Shown piece by piece: positions 9,310 through 17,299 of a DNA stretch of 55,000 nt. Source of the DNA: Fidelibacterota bacterium (GTDB lineage: Bacteria > Fidelibacterota > UBA8477 > JABMPR01); the NCBI GenBank assembly GCA_021734255.1, contig JAIPJM010000015.1, forward strand, positions 1 to 55,000, written 5' to 3'. The notes under the pieces were generated by a model that ran no database searches, was not told where the DNA came from, and was given only the letters and a program-made list of their open reading frames with translations. The position numbers were made by a program, and so were the translations under genes. How positions within the stretch are numbered: the stretch's first letter is position 1; each line of letters starts with the position of its first letter.

Positions 9310-10240
9310 GACTATCTCCTATGCTCAGGCGACTACCCAAAAGAAAAGCCGAGACATCCATCACTTTTTTACCCTCAGGTTGTATCTGCTTGATCCTCAA
9401 TGCACCCTCACCGCAGCCAACTGTAAACGAATCAACTTCCATATCAGCGATCACCCCGGCTTCTCCCTGTATATCCGAAATTTCAGCCTTGAGAATTTTC
9501 AGGCGTTTGCCATGGAGAAATGTATAGGCTCCTGGTTTGGGAGCAAATGCTCGAACACGATTTGCGCAGCGTACGTTGCTTTCAGTAAAATCAAGCTGCT
9601 GTGTCGCTGACGTGACCTTGGGGGCGGGCGAAGCTACGGAATTATCCTGTTCCATCTCAATAAAAGTACCTGCAGCAACAAGTTCCACGGTCTCCAGGAC
9701 CAGATATGCCCCCTTGATACGGAGCTTTTCATAAAGTGTTGACAGGTTATCCTCAGGTAAAATGGGTACTTCTTTTTGTCTGATGATATTTCCTGTATCT
9801 ACTTTTCGTTTCAGAAAAAAAGTAGTCAGACCGGTCTCGCGGTCACCGTTCAATAGCGCCCAATGGATGGGAGCAGCACCGCGATATCTGGGAAGAAGTG
9901 AAGCATGCAGATTGAAGGCTCCATGTCGCGGAATAGAAAAAATAGACTCGGGTAAAATACGAAAGGCAACCACTACGATCACATCGGGAGCCAAAGATTC
10001 CAGCTCTGATCTAAACGATGGATCCTTGAGGGAAGCCGGTTGATAAATGTCTAATCCCAGCTTATCTGCAGACTTTTTAACTGCAGATGCTTGAACTGAA
10101 CGGCCCCGTCCCTGGGGTTTATCTGGCACGGTGACCACAGCTTGAATATGGTGGCGACTACCTGCCAATATCTCAAGTGAGGGTACAGCAAAATCTGGCG
10201 TCCCCATGAAAACTATTTTTAATGGTTCACCCGGATTCAT
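9290..10240 (-). CDS. fmt: Methionyl-tRNA formyltransferase
   Basis: Fmt formylates initiator Met-tRNA using 10-formyltetrahydrofolate. The 316-residue protein has the N-terminal FMGTPDFAVP (11-20) and the formyltransferase signature SLLPRYRGAAPIHWAL (114-129). The catalytic triad is visible as Asn110, His112 and Asp148. The C-terminal domain that binds tRNA follows from about 210. Its partner def is immediately upstream with a 40-base gap, and rsmB overlaps its end. The def-fmt-rsmB order is widespread in bacteria. Confidence 0.97.
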   Translation of the reverse strand: MNPGEPLKIVFMGTPDFAVPSLEILAGSRHHIQAVVTVPDKPQGRGRSVQASAVKKSADKLGLDIYQPASLKDPSFRSELESLAPDVIVVVAFRILPESIFSIPRHGAFNLHASLLPRYRGAAPIHWALLNGDRETGLTTFFLKRKVDTGNIIRQKEVPILPEDNLSTLYEKLRIKGAYLVLETVELVAAGTFIEMEQDNSVASPAPKVTSATQQLDFTESNVRCANRVRAFAPKPGAYTFLHGKRLKILKAEISDIQGEAGVIADMEVDSFTVGCGEGALRIKQIQPEGKKVMDVSAFLLGSRLSIGDSLGQHSS

Positions 10241-10280
10241 TTGATTCCTACTCCCCTGTCAGCATGGACTGGGTTCAGAA

Positions 10281-10820
10281 TTATAGCTCAAAGTTTTCTG
10301 ATGCTTCAACTTCGATCTCGCCAGAAGCGATCTTGTTGAGAGTTTTTTTAAGCAGCGACCGTTTGAGTGAGCTTAGATGATCGATAAATAATGTTTTTTC
10401 CAAATGGTCGTACTCATGCTGGATCACGCGAGCAAGAAAGCCATCGACCGCTTCATCGTGTAACTTTCCATCAAGGTCCTGGTACTTGATCCTGATCGTC
10501 GTTGGACGTGTCACCGTTTCGCGAATGGTGGGGAGACTCAAGCAGCCCTCTTCGTATTCACCTTTTTCTTCCCCGAATGCATAGATCTCCGGGTTAATGA
10601 ATACACGCTTTTCTTCATTCTCTTCCAGCGGCGACAGGTCGATAACAAAGAGACGGATGGACTTGTCAACCTGAGGTGCAGCCAAACCTACCCCCTCGGC
10701 TGCATACATGGTTTCAAACATATTTGAGACGATCTGCTTGATCGAGTCATCGATCTCGGGAATCTGTTTTGTGTCCGTCCGGAGCACGTCCTTCCCATAT
10801 GTTTGAATTTCGTAAAGCAT
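10281..10820 (-). CDS. def: Peptide deformylase
   Basis: Def removes the formyl group from nascent N-terminal formylmethionine. All three metal-site motifs are intact in the 179-residue product: GVGLAAPQ (43-50), EGCLSLP (91-97, metal ligand Cys93) and QHEYDHL (134-140, ligands His135 and His139 with catalytic Glu136). It starts three bases after the yajC stop and precedes fmt, so the enzymes that add and remove the formyl group are co-transcribed. Confidence 0.97.
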   Translation of the reverse strand: MLYEIQTYGKDVLRTDTKQIPEIDDSIKQIVSNMFETMYAAEGVGLAAPQVDKSIRLFVIDLSPLEENEEKRVFINPEIYAFGEEKGEYEEGCLSLPTIRETVTRPTTIRIKYQDLDGKLHDEAVDGFLARVIQHEYDHLEKTLFIDHLSSLKRSLLKKTLNKIASGEIEVEASENFEL

Positions 10821-10822
10821 GA

Positions 10823-11134
10823 TTACTTAGATTTTAATGTCGCGATGGCGCTTCTACCGATGTGCAGTTTTGTATCAGTTGCGGTCTTGATCAGGACCAC
10901 ATCATTGTCCTTGATTCCTTCAATGGTCCCATGGATACCACCATTTGTAATGACATGATCACCTTTTTTCAATTCGGATCTCATTTTTTCTGCTTCTTTT
11001 TGGCGTTTCGTCTGGGGTCGGATCAGTAAGAAGTAAAAAATAACAAACATAAGAATGATCGGAAGAAAACTCAGAATCGGATTTCCGGCTTCTCCCCCCT
11101 GCGGTGCGGCCATAAGTAGAACAGTTGCATTCAT
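10823..11134 (-). CDS. yajC: Preprotein translocase accessory subunit YajC
   Basis: YajC is a small inner-membrane protein that associates with SecDF and the SecYEG translocon. The 103-residue product has one hydrophobic segment at about 20-38 ending in the family motif LLIRPQ-x-K-R-x-K, then a small basic and acidic cytoplasmic domain with GDHVITNGGIHGTI. It is the first gene of the run down to 1512, behind a sigma70-like promoter. The ATG has AGGGAG about ten bases upstream. No secD or secF lies in the window. Confidence 0.93.
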   Translation of the reverse strand: MNATVLLMAAPQGGEAGNPILSFLPIILMFVIFYFLLIRPQTKRQKEAEKMRSELKKGDHVITNGGIHGTIEGIKDNDVVLIKTATDTKLHIGRSAIATLKSK

Positions 11135-11172
11135 ATTAAATATATCTCCCTAATTAATTTAAAAACCGCGCT

Positions 11173-11201
11173 AATCTAAACTGGTGCTTAACTCAATCCA
11201 A
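11173..11201 (-). promoter_or_regulatory. Sigma70-like promoter for the yajC operon
   Basis: Read on the minus strand, TTGGAT (11201-11196) and TAGATT (11178-11173) are separated by exactly 17 bases. The second box lies in GTTTAGATTA, the same ten bases found at the rplM promoter. The start point would be near 11166, some 30 bases ahead of the yajC start codon. The -35 box matches consensus poorly (TTG only), so this is a sequence-pattern call. Confidence 0.5.
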
Positions 11202-11285
11202 ACGGCTTCCCCTCCAGCAATGGAGGTTTGGCATCAATTGAGGGCACTCGCTATCCTTTTTAACCAGTGATTCTCATATTAAGAG

Positions 11286-11313
11286 TTGCAGCACGTAATA
11301 GTATTTATATATT
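11286..11313 (+). promoter_or_regulatory. Predicted promoter of the peroxiredoxin gene
   Basis: TTGCAG (11286-11291) and TATATT (11308-11313) are spaced by 16 bases in a very AT-rich stretch. TATATT differs from the -10 consensus at one position. Transcription would start near 11320, inside the palindrome at 11314-11332, leaving a leader of about 55 bases before the ATG at 11375. The -35 box is weak. Confidence 0.45.
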
Positions 11314-11332
11314 AACAGTAATGATTACTATT
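11314..11332 (+). promoter_or_regulatory. Palindromic operator-like site (Fur/PerR-like) at the peroxiredoxin promoter
   Basis: AGTAAT-G-ATTACT (11317-11329) is a perfect 6-1-6 inverted repeat. Adding three bases on each side extends it to 9-1-9 with one mismatched pair. The AT-rich, odd-centred layout resembles PerR and Fur boxes, and the site covers the predicted transcription start of an antioxidant gene. Repression relieved by peroxide or iron depletion is the natural reading. The regulator itself is not in this window. Confidence 0.5.
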
Positions 11333-11374
11333 ATTATATAGATAACAACCCAAATACGAATAAGAGGAAATGAC

Positions 11375-12019
11375 ATGTTAGTAACGAAACCTGCACCAGA
11401 TTTTAAAGCAACCGCCCTCATGGGAGACAATACTTTTAAAGAGATCAGCCTCTCTGATTATAGAGGAAAGAAGGTCGTCCTATTCTTTTACCCACTTGAT
11501 TTCACTTTTGTCTGCCCCACTGAGATCCTGGCTTTCAATCATCGTCTGGAAGCGTTTGAGAAGCGCGGCGTTCAGGTCCTGGGTTGCTCAGTTGATTCCA
11601 AATGGAGTCACCTGGCCTGGAAGAACACCGATGTCAATAATGGTGGCATCGGACAGATCCAGTATCCCATAATCGCAGATATTGATAAATCAATCGCTCG
11701 TGCCTATGATGTGCTTCAGGAAGCAACGCCAGCTACCGTTCTTACAGATGATGGTGAGTCTGAAACAACTGTTGACGGGAGTGTTGCACTCCGTGGTACC
11801 TTCCTGATCGATGAGGAGGGAATCGTTTGGCATGCTACCATCAATCACGAGCCACTCGGTAGAAATATTGATGAGACGCTTCGCTATGTTGACGCCTTGA
11901 GTTTCCATCAGGAACACGGTGAGGTATGCCCTGCTGGCTGGGAAGAAGGAAAAGATGCCATGGGTGAGAATCCTGAAGGTGTTTCCAAGTTTCTGTTAAA
12001 TCACGCAGGTGAACTCTAG
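11375..12019 (+). CDS. 2-Cys peroxiredoxin (AhpC/Prx1 type)
   Basis: This 214-residue thiol peroxidase should reduce hydrogen peroxide and organic peroxides in the cytoplasm. The peroxidatic cysteine Cys47 is in FTFVCPTE and the resolving cysteine Cys185 is in EVCPAGW, the arrangement of typical 2-Cys Prx1/AhpC enzymes that work as head-to-tail dimers. GRNIDETLR near the C-terminal third is also typical. The ATG has AGAGGA six bases upstream. It is the only non-mobile plus-strand gene in the window and has its own promoter and terminator. No AhpF or thioredoxin reductase is nearby, so the electron donor is unknown. Confidence 0.95.
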   Translation: MLVTKPAPDFKATALMGDNTFKEISLSDYRGKKVVLFFYPLDFTFVCPTEILAFNHRLEAFEKRGVQVLGCSVDSKWSHLAWKNTDVNNGGIGQIQYPIIADIDKSIARAYDVLQEATPATVLTDDGESETTVDGSVALRGTFLIDEEGIVWHATINHEPLGRNIDETLRYVDALSFHQEHGEVCPAGWEEGKDAMGENPEGVSKFLLNHAGEL

Positions 12020-12039
12020 ACAGAAACCCTACGTAAAAC

Positions 12040-12070
12040 AAAAAAGCTCCGGTCTGATCGGAGCTTTTTT
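12040..12070. terminator. Bidirectional intrinsic terminator between peroxiredoxin and frr
   Basis: AAAAAAGCTCCG (12040-12051) pairs perfectly with CGGAGCTTTTTT (12059-12070) across a seven-base loop. The A run on one side and the T run on the other make it an intrinsic terminator in both directions. It sits between two converging genes, the plus-strand peroxiredoxin and the minus-strand frr. Confidence 0.93.
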
Positions 12071-12094
12071 TATATCTAAAAGTAAATCTGGAGA

Positions 12095-12652
12095 TCAAAC
12101 TTCCATAATGTCCGTTTCTTTGGCATCACTGGCTTCATCGATCTGCTTGATATACTTGTCTGTCATCTCCTGTACATTATCAACAGCACGTTTAGCATTG
12201 TCTTCTGAGAGCTCATGATCTTTTTCAGCTTTCTTGATCTGCTCATTTGCATCACGACGAATATTGCGGATACCGATACGGCTTTCTTCCGCTAACTGAT
12301 GGACATGACGAATCAATTCTTTACGTCTCTCATCTGTAAGTGGTGGAATAGGGATTCGTATCATCACACCATCATTTTGAGGATTCAGCCCCAGGTCCGC
12401 AGACATGATCGCTTTCTCGATCTCGGCTGTGAGTGACTTTTCCCATGGTTGAATAACGATCAAGCGTGGCTCTGGTACACTAAGATTGGCAACCTGGTTC
12501 AGAGGAGTGGGATTACCGTAGTATTGGACTTTTACATGCTCAACGAGCGTGATCGACGCGCGGCTGCTTCTTAACCCACTCAGCTCCTGTTTCACATGTT
12601 CAACTGACATTTGCATGCGGTGATCCACATCTTTGAATAACTCATTAATCAT
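12095..12652 (-). CDS. frr: Ribosome recycling factor
   Basis: Frr, with EF-G, splits the post-termination ribosome. The 185-residue protein shows the family features: an N-terminal amphipathic helix, the beta-domain segment YYGNPTPLNQVAN near 44-56, IRIPIPPLTDERRKEL near 96-111, and the long C-terminal helix with IRRDANEQIKKAEKD. The length is standard. Its ATG lies inside the end of pyrH (8-base overlap), matching the common tsf-pyrH-frr order. It is the last gene before the shared terminator. Confidence 0.97.
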   Translation of the reverse strand: MINELFKDVDHRMQMSVEHVKQELSGLRSSRASITLVEHVKVQYYGNPTPLNQVANLSVPEPRLIVIQPWEKSLTAEIEKAIMSADLGLNPQNDGVMIRIPIPPLTDERRKELIRHVHQLAEESRIGIRNIRRDANEQIKKAEKDHELSEDNAKRAVDNVQEMTDKYIKQIDEASDAKETDIMEV

Positions 12653-13373
12653 GTTTACCTCCTACTACAGAACCAATTTCAGCACCTTGAACTACTTTTT
12701 GCAAGTTACCCTGAATTTCCATATTAAACACATGAACTGCAAGTTGATTTTCACGACAGAGAGCGAAGGCAGTTTGATCCATAACTCTCAAATTTTTGTT
12801 AAGCACCTCATCATAGCTCAGTCGCGCTAGAAATTCAGCTTCAGAATCCACCTCAGGATCGGATGAATAGATACCATCCACTCTGGTACCTTTCAGCAAT
12901 ACATCCGCATTCATTTCCACTCCCCGGAGCGCAGCTGCTGTATCTGTTGTGAAGAATGGATTGCCAGTTCCCGCTGCAAAGATGACCACCCTCCCATCCG
13001 AGAGGTGCTGGAGTGCCTTTCGTTGCGTGAATGGTTCAGCGATCTGATTCATCTCAATAGCGGTGAGAACGCTAACCGGTATGCCGCGTCTTTTCAATGC
13101 ATCGCCCAGGGCAACAGCATTAATGACCGTTGCCAGCATACCCATATGGTCTGCAGGCACGCGGTTCATATCTTTCGCTTTTTGGGATAAGCCCCTGAAA
13201 ATATTCCCCCCACCAATGACAATTCCGACCTCAACACCGAGATCCACAACAGTCTCCAGATCAGTGGTCATCTGGTCCAGTACTGTTGTACTAATAGAAA
13301 GAGCCGAATCACCTGCAAGCGACTCGCCACTGAGTTTGAGTAATATTCGCTTGTAGATAGATTCGGCTGACAT
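12645..13373 (-). CDS. pyrH: Uridylate kinase
   Basis: PyrH phosphorylates UMP to UDP in pyrimidine synthesis. It belongs to the amino-acid-kinase fold and is unrelated to eukaryotic UMP kinase. The 242-residue product has ILLKLSGESLAG near the N-terminus, the IVIGGGNIFRG nucleotide-binding loop, the UMP-binding segment AGTGNPFFTTDTAA, and VDGIYSSDPEVD. The start follows tsf after a 25-base gap. All signature motifs are present. Confidence 0.97.
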   Translation of the reverse strand: MSAESIYKRILLKLSGESLAGDSALSISTTVLDQMTTDLETVVDLGVEVGIVIGGGNIFRGLSQKAKDMNRVPADHMGMLATVINAVALGDALKRRGIPVSVLTAIEMNQIAEPFTQRKALQHLSDGRVVIFAAGTGNPFFTTDTAAALRGVEMNADVLLKGTRVDGIYSSDPEVDSEAEFLARLSYDEVLNKNLRVMDQTAFALCRENQLAVHVFNMEIQGNLQKVVQGAEIGSVVGGKHD

Positions 13374-13398
13374 TTTATCCGCCTATGATCAGGAAAGG

Positions 13399-14010
13399 TT
13401 ATTCAGAATCGGAGTCTGATTCTCCTATGGCAAAACGCTGGAACCGCACGATGGACATATTCTCGCCCAAGGATGCAATGGTTTCATTTAACAGATCAGT
13501 TATCGTCTTCTCTGGATCCTTAACGAAGGACTGTTCCATAAGTACGACTTCTTTGTAATATTTCTCGAGACGACCAGATACGATCTTTTCAACAATATGT
13601 TCAGGTTTGCCTTCGTTTAAGGCCTGTACTTTGAATATCTCGGATTCTTTTTCCAGGGTTTCAGTATTTACCTGCTCGCGATTCACCACATCCGGAGATG
13701 CAGCAGCAACATGCATGGCAATATTATGTCCCAATTCCTGGAATTGTTCAGTCTTGGCAACAAAATCTGTTTCACAAGCGATCTCAACCAGCGCTCCGAG
13801 TTTACCACCGGCGTGTATATAGCTGAAGACCAAACCTTCATTCGTGGCTCTGCCAACTTTTTTAGCAGCTTTAGCCACACCCTTCTTCCGAAGGATCTCT
13901 ACTGCTTTATTAATATCACCATCGGCTTCCTGAAGTGCTGACTTGCACTCCATCATACCGACACCGGTTTTTTCTCGCAGCTCTTTTACGGTAGCAGCTG
14001 TAATAGCCAT
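13399..14010 (-). CDS. tsf: Elongation factor Ts, short form
   Basis: EF-Ts is the nucleotide-exchange factor for EF-Tu. The 203-residue protein has the N-terminal UBA-like domain (TGVGMMECKSALQEADGD, 16-33) and the core contact ETDFVAKTEQF (83-93), in which the Thr-Asp-Phe-Val-Ala element reaches EF-Tu. It is about 80 residues shorter than the E. coli protein and similar in size to the compact Thermus form, so much of the second half-core and coiled coil is missing. This looks like a natural short form: the frame ends cleanly and pyrH follows after 25 bases. Confidence 0.95.
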   Translation of the reverse strand: MAITAATVKELREKTGVGMMECKSALQEADGDINKAVEILRKKGVAKAAKKVGRATNEGLVFSYIHAGGKLGALVEIACETDFVAKTEQFQELGHNIAMHVAAASPDVVNREQVNTETLEKESEIFKVQALNEGKPEHIVEKIVSGRLEKYYKEVVLMEQSFVKDPEKTITDLLNETIASLGENMSIVRFQRFAIGESDSDSE

Positions 14011-14048
14011 TCTAAATCTTCTCCGAATTATAAATTATGTATTGGTGC

Positions 14049-14768
14049 TTACTCAGTGACTTCTTCTTCAGCATCCTTGGCCTTGGAAACACCCTTAGCC
14101 TCAAGAATTGCATCAGCAAGTGTTCCCGTCAACAGCCGGATGGCCTGAATGGAGTCATCATTGGCAGGAATAGGGATATCAACCTTACGGGGATCCGTAT
14201 TCGTGTCAACAATTGAAATAACTGGAATCTCCAGGCGCGACGCTTCAGCAACGGCAATGGCTTCCTTGTCAGCATCTACGACGATCACAACATCAGGCAA
14301 TCGACGCATGTCTTTGATGCCACGATGCTGAGTCTGGAGACGCGTCCGCTCGCGGGACCTCATAAGCAATTCTTTTTTAGTGAGGGTCTCAGCGATCTCG
14401 CTGGTTTCATCCTTCTCAAGGAGGTGTAAGCGTTTGATCGACTTTTTGATCGTCATAAAATTGGTAAGTGTTCCACCCAACCAGCGTTCGGTTACATGAA
14501 ACATTCCACAGCGATCAGCCTCTTCCTCAACCACCATCTTTGCCGACTTTTTGGTAGCAACAAATAGGATGGACCCACCTTTTTTGACAGTTGCGCTAAC
14601 CAGATCCACGGCTTTTGTAAGCTGGTCGATGGTCTTATACAGATCGATGATATGAACACCATTCTTCTTGGTGAAGATGTATTCATCCATATTAGGATCC
14701 CAATTACTGGTCATGTGACCAAAGTGGGCACCAGAAGCTAATAGGTCCTCTAATGAAACTTTATGCAT
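14049..14768 (-). CDS. rpsB: 30S ribosomal protein S2
   Basis: S2 binds the 30S body and is needed for S1 attachment. The 239-residue protein has the N-terminal LLASGAHFGH and the signatures GTLTNF-x-T-I-x-x-S and PDVVIVVDADKE-x-x-A. The C-terminus is an acidic tail rich in Glu. It lies between rpsI and tsf, so the two common pairs rplM-rpsI and rpsB-tsf are joined into one operon here. Confidence 0.97.
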   Translation of the reverse strand: MHKVSLEDLLASGAHFGHMTSNWDPNMDEYIFTKKNGVHIIDLYKTIDQLTKAVDLVSATVKKGGSILFVATKKSAKMVVEEEADRCGMFHVTERWLGGTLTNFMTIKKSIKRLHLLEKDETSEIAETLTKKELLMRSRERTRLQTQHRGIKDMRRLPDVVIVVDADKEAIAVAEASRLEIPVISIVDTNTDPRKVDIPIPANDDSIQAIRLLTGTLADAILEAKGVSKAKDAEEEVTE

Positions 14769-14786
14769 TCAAACTCCTGAAAAACT

Positions 14787-15182
14787 TTAACGTTTGGAGA
14801 ACTGGTAAGCTTTACGTGCACCAGCCAAACCGTATTTTTTACGCTCTTTCTTACGAGCGTCACGTGTTAAGAGACCTGCTTTTTTCAGAGCAGGGCGCAA
14901 TTCTGTATTCTCCCCCTGTAATGCACGGGAAATACCGTGGCGAATTGCATAAGCCTGACCGGACAGTCCGCCACCATTCACATTAATAGAAATGTCATAG
15001 CGGTTGCTGTTCTCAGTCAACTCGAGTGGTTCACGGACGATCATTCTCAGGGTTTTTCTACCGAAATATTCGTCCATTTCACGGTCATTTATCCTGATGA
15101 TGCCTTTACCGGGCTGCATATAAACACGTGCAATTGACGTTTTACGTTTTCCAGTGGCATAAAAAGTGTTAGAAGTACTCAT
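14787..15182 (-). CDS. rpsI: 30S ribosomal protein S9
   Basis: S9 contacts the anticodon stem of P-site tRNA through its extended C-terminal tail. The 131-residue product has [13 protein letters not shown] near the N-terminus, the GGGLSGQA[11 protein letters not shown] signature in the middle, and the basic tail ending in FSKR, with the conserved final Lys-Arg. It starts five bases after the rplM stop. Confidence 0.97.
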   Translation of the reverse strand: MSTSNTFYATGKRKTSIARVYMQPGKGIIRINDREMDEYFGRKTLRMIVREPLELTENSNRYDISINVNGGGLSGQAYAIRHGISRALQGENTELRPALKKAGLLTRDARKKERKKYGLAGARKAYQFSKR

Positions 15183-15187
15183 TGAAA

Positions 15188-15619
15188 TTAACCTATATCA
15201 AGGGGTTTTGGTTGCTGTGCTTCATGTGGATGGGCATCTCCAGCATAAACTTTCATCTTTTTCAGCTGAGAGCGTCCGAGACGGTTGTGAGGTAGCATAC
15301 CCTTAACGGCATTCTCAATGATGCGCTCTGGATGCTTTTCACGGAGATGTGCCAGTGAGGTTGTACGATCACCACCGGGATATCCACTGTGACTGAAATA
15401 GGTCTTTTGTTCTTCCTTATTCCCTGTCACTTTCACTTTCTCAGCATTTGTAACAATGACAAAATCACCATTATCAAGATGAGGGACAAATGTTGGCTTA
15501 TGTTTCCCTCTAAGAATCTGAGCTATTTTACTTGAGAGCCGACCGAGTGTCAGCTCAGTCGCATCAACGATCCACCAATCTCTCTCAATCTCACCCGCTT
15601 TAACATTATACGTTTTCAA
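15188..15619 (-). CDS. rplM: 50S ribosomal protein L13
   Basis: L13 is an early-assembly protein of the large subunit. The 143-residue product has [19 protein letters not shown] near the start, the GKHKPTF[12 protein letters not shown] segment and the C-terminal [13 protein letters not shown] signature. It is the first gene of the translation operon, behind a clear promoter. L13 represses its own operon in some bacteria, and a hairpin lies between this promoter and the start codon, but regulation is not demonstrated. Confidence 0.97.
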   Translation of the reverse strand: MKTYNVKAGEIERDWWIVDATELTLGRLSSKIAQILRGKHKPTFVPHLDNGDFVIVTNAEKVKVTGNKEEQKTYFSHSGYPGGDRTTSLAHLREKHPERIIENAVKGMLPHNRLGRSQLKKMKVYAGDAHPHEAQQPKPLDIG

Positions 15620-15639
15620 ATCAAATCCTTCTTATTCTT

Positions 15640-15663
15640 AGCTTCCGGCCACCTTCGGTCCGG
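15640..15663 (-). promoter_or_regulatory. Leader hairpin of the rplM operon
   Basis: On the minus strand TTCCGG-ACC pairs with GGT-GG-CCGGAA, giving a nine-pair stem with a two-base bulge and a GAA loop. It falls in the predicted 5' leader, about 20 bases before the rplM start codon, with no T tract after it. It could be a site for autogenous control by a ribosomal protein. This is inference from position and folding by eye only. Confidence 0.35.
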
Positions 15664-15675
15664 AAAAAGCGACGT

Positions 15676-15704
15676 AATCTAAACGACGCCCTGTCGCTTG
15701 TCAA
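15676..15704 (-). promoter_or_regulatory. Sigma70-type promoter of the rplM-rpsI-rpsB-tsf-pyrH-frr operon
   Basis: On the minus strand the perfect -35 box TTGACA (15704-15699) is followed after exactly 17 bases by TAGATT (15681-15676), which matches the -10 consensus at four of six positions. The predicted start is near 15669, with a leader of about 50 bases before rplM. The -10 lies in GTTTAGATTA, as at the yajC promoter. Confidence 0.78.
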
Positions 15705-15736
15705 ACATAATTTCCCTGCTGAGAAATGTAGAATTT

Positions 15737-17278
15737 TCAGGCGTTTGCCGCAGTTTTCAACCTGATCTCGAAAGTAGTTCCCTGCTGAGGAAAAGACTCG
15801 ACTGAAATATCACCTTGATGGTACTCTCGAATAATACGCTCAACAAGGCTTAGACCAAGGCCCCAGCCTCGTTTTTTTGAACTCCATCCTGGTCTGAAAA
15901 TATTCTTGTGATCAAGAAATGGGATGCCTTCCCCATTGTCTGATACCGAGATACGGACCCAATCCTCATCACCTGTTACCTTTATCCTAATGTGTCCTTC
16001 TTCCTGTTTGATGGCATCCACCGCATTTTTAAGAAGATTTTCGATCGCCCATCCGAACAGCTCTTTATGAGCCATCACCTTAATTCCTCGTGGACATTCC
16101 ATCTCGATCTTTATTGATTTTCCCCATTGGGGGATACGTCTATCGATATACGTGAGGACAGGTTCAACCAGACTACTCGCCTCATGAACGTCAAGAGTGA
16201 CACCCGCTCCGATCTTGGAAAATCGTTCAGCCACCTGGTTCAAGCGTTGCAGATCACGATCCATCTCTTCCACGATCTGCAGTGTGTTACCAGCTTGATC
16301 ATCCTGTCGCAGGAGTTCGATCCAACCCATGAGTGATGATAGCGGGGTACCCAGTTGATGAGCGGTTTCTTTCGACAATCCGACCCAAATGCCCCTCCGT
16401 TCAGCGTTTCGAATGAATTGGAACCCACTAAATCCGAGCAGGATGAAGATACCGATGATCACAAATTCCATGACTGGAAACCATTTGAGGATCTGGATCA
16501 GTCGTGAATCCTCATAGTGGATGAGCATAACGACCTCAGCTTGAAATTCAACCGGAACAGGATCATTCTTCGCATCCATCCTTTTCAAGACGCTATTGAG
16601 CATCATTTGTCTTTCACTTGGATTCAGATCAGAGGGAAGATTTACTTTATATTCATGTATGATCGACTGACCATTCTCTTCGCGTGTAATGATCATTGGA
16701 AAATTAACTGCCTGAAAGACCTTCTTTACAACCTCCTGTAATTTATGACTTTCGGTCTTGCCAAAATGAATATTCATGATCTCAATACCATTAAAGTCAA
16801 TTGGGATGGGGTTGTTCTGTTGATCCATTTCCTGGACCAATGAAAACAAGTATTCTTCCATACGAGATTCAGAAATCGTGTCAGCGAGATCTAGATTTCT
16901 ATGAGCGTATATGATCTCCTGCCCTTGATCCATAGTAGTGATGATAATGGGGAAACTCACATTTCTGATGACCTGATTAAAGGCAAAGTCCATACTGGGC
17001 GTATCTGCTGAAAGCGCCCGGGCATACAAGTTAGCATTATAGGTTAGAAACTGCCTCTGCTCTTCCTGATACGCTTTACTCTGGAGATCTGCTGCCAGTG
17101 CATTAGCGAGTAATGTAGAATTGTACTTCAGGAAGCGAAGATTGTCATCCCGTAACTGTCTGACAACCCAATTGGTGTATACCAGTGAAACGAGAATAAT
17201 TAGAACGGCAAGGACGAACAATCCCAGCTTGATATTGGTAGTGGATTTATATTCTCTATTCTTGCTTGACATAATCAC
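15737..17278 (-). CDS. Membrane sensor histidine kinase, orphan
   Basis: This 513-residue kinase has a membrane helix at about 18-38, an extracytoplasmic sensor of some 230 residues, a second helix near 272-292, and a cytoplasmic kinase core. The H box holds His307 in ETAHQLGTPLSSL. The ATP-binding domain has the N box (ENLLKNAVDAI, about 413-423), DNGEG (447-451) and GWGLGLSL (471-478). The sensor contains two related segments, each with F-P-(I/M)-I-I-T and a following NPIPI or DPVPV motif, suggesting an internal duplication. The GTG at 17278 or the ATG at 17272 may start translation. No response regulator is adjacent. It follows the glycan genes by 21 bases, so it is probably their last co-transcribed gene. 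Confidence 0.9.
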   Translation of the reverse strand: MIMSSKNREYKSTTNIKLGLFVLAVLIILVSLVYTNWVVRQLRDDNLRFLKYNSTLLANALAADLQSKAYQEEQRQFLTYNANLYARALSADTPSMDFAFNQVIRNVSFPIIITTMDQGQEIIYAHRNLDLADTISESRMEEYLFSLVQEMDQQNNPIPIDFNGIEIMNIHFGKTESHKLQEVVKKVFQAVNFPMIITREENGQSIIHEYKVNLPSDLNPSERQMMLNSVLKRMDAKNDPVPVEFQAEVVMLIHYEDSRLIQILKWFPVMEFVIIGIFILLGFSGFQFIRNAERRGIWVGLSKETAHQLGTPLSSLMGWIELLRQDDQAGNTLQIVEEMDRDLQRLNQVAERFSKIGAGVTLDVHEASSLVEPVLTYIDRRIPQWGKSIKIEMECPRGIKVMAHKELFGWAIENLLKNAVDAIKQEEGHIRIKVTGDEDWVRISVSDNGEGIPFLDHKNIFRPGWSSKKRGWGLGLSLVERIIREYHQGDISVESFPQQGTTFEIRLKTAANA

Positions 17279-17299
17279 TCACAGGTTTAAAAAGGGCAA

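Noticed and set aside
9155-9610. A 151-codon plus-strand frame across the rsmB-fmt junction
   Set aside because: It is antisense to two clearly functional genes, has no ribosome binding site, and its translation is not protein-like.
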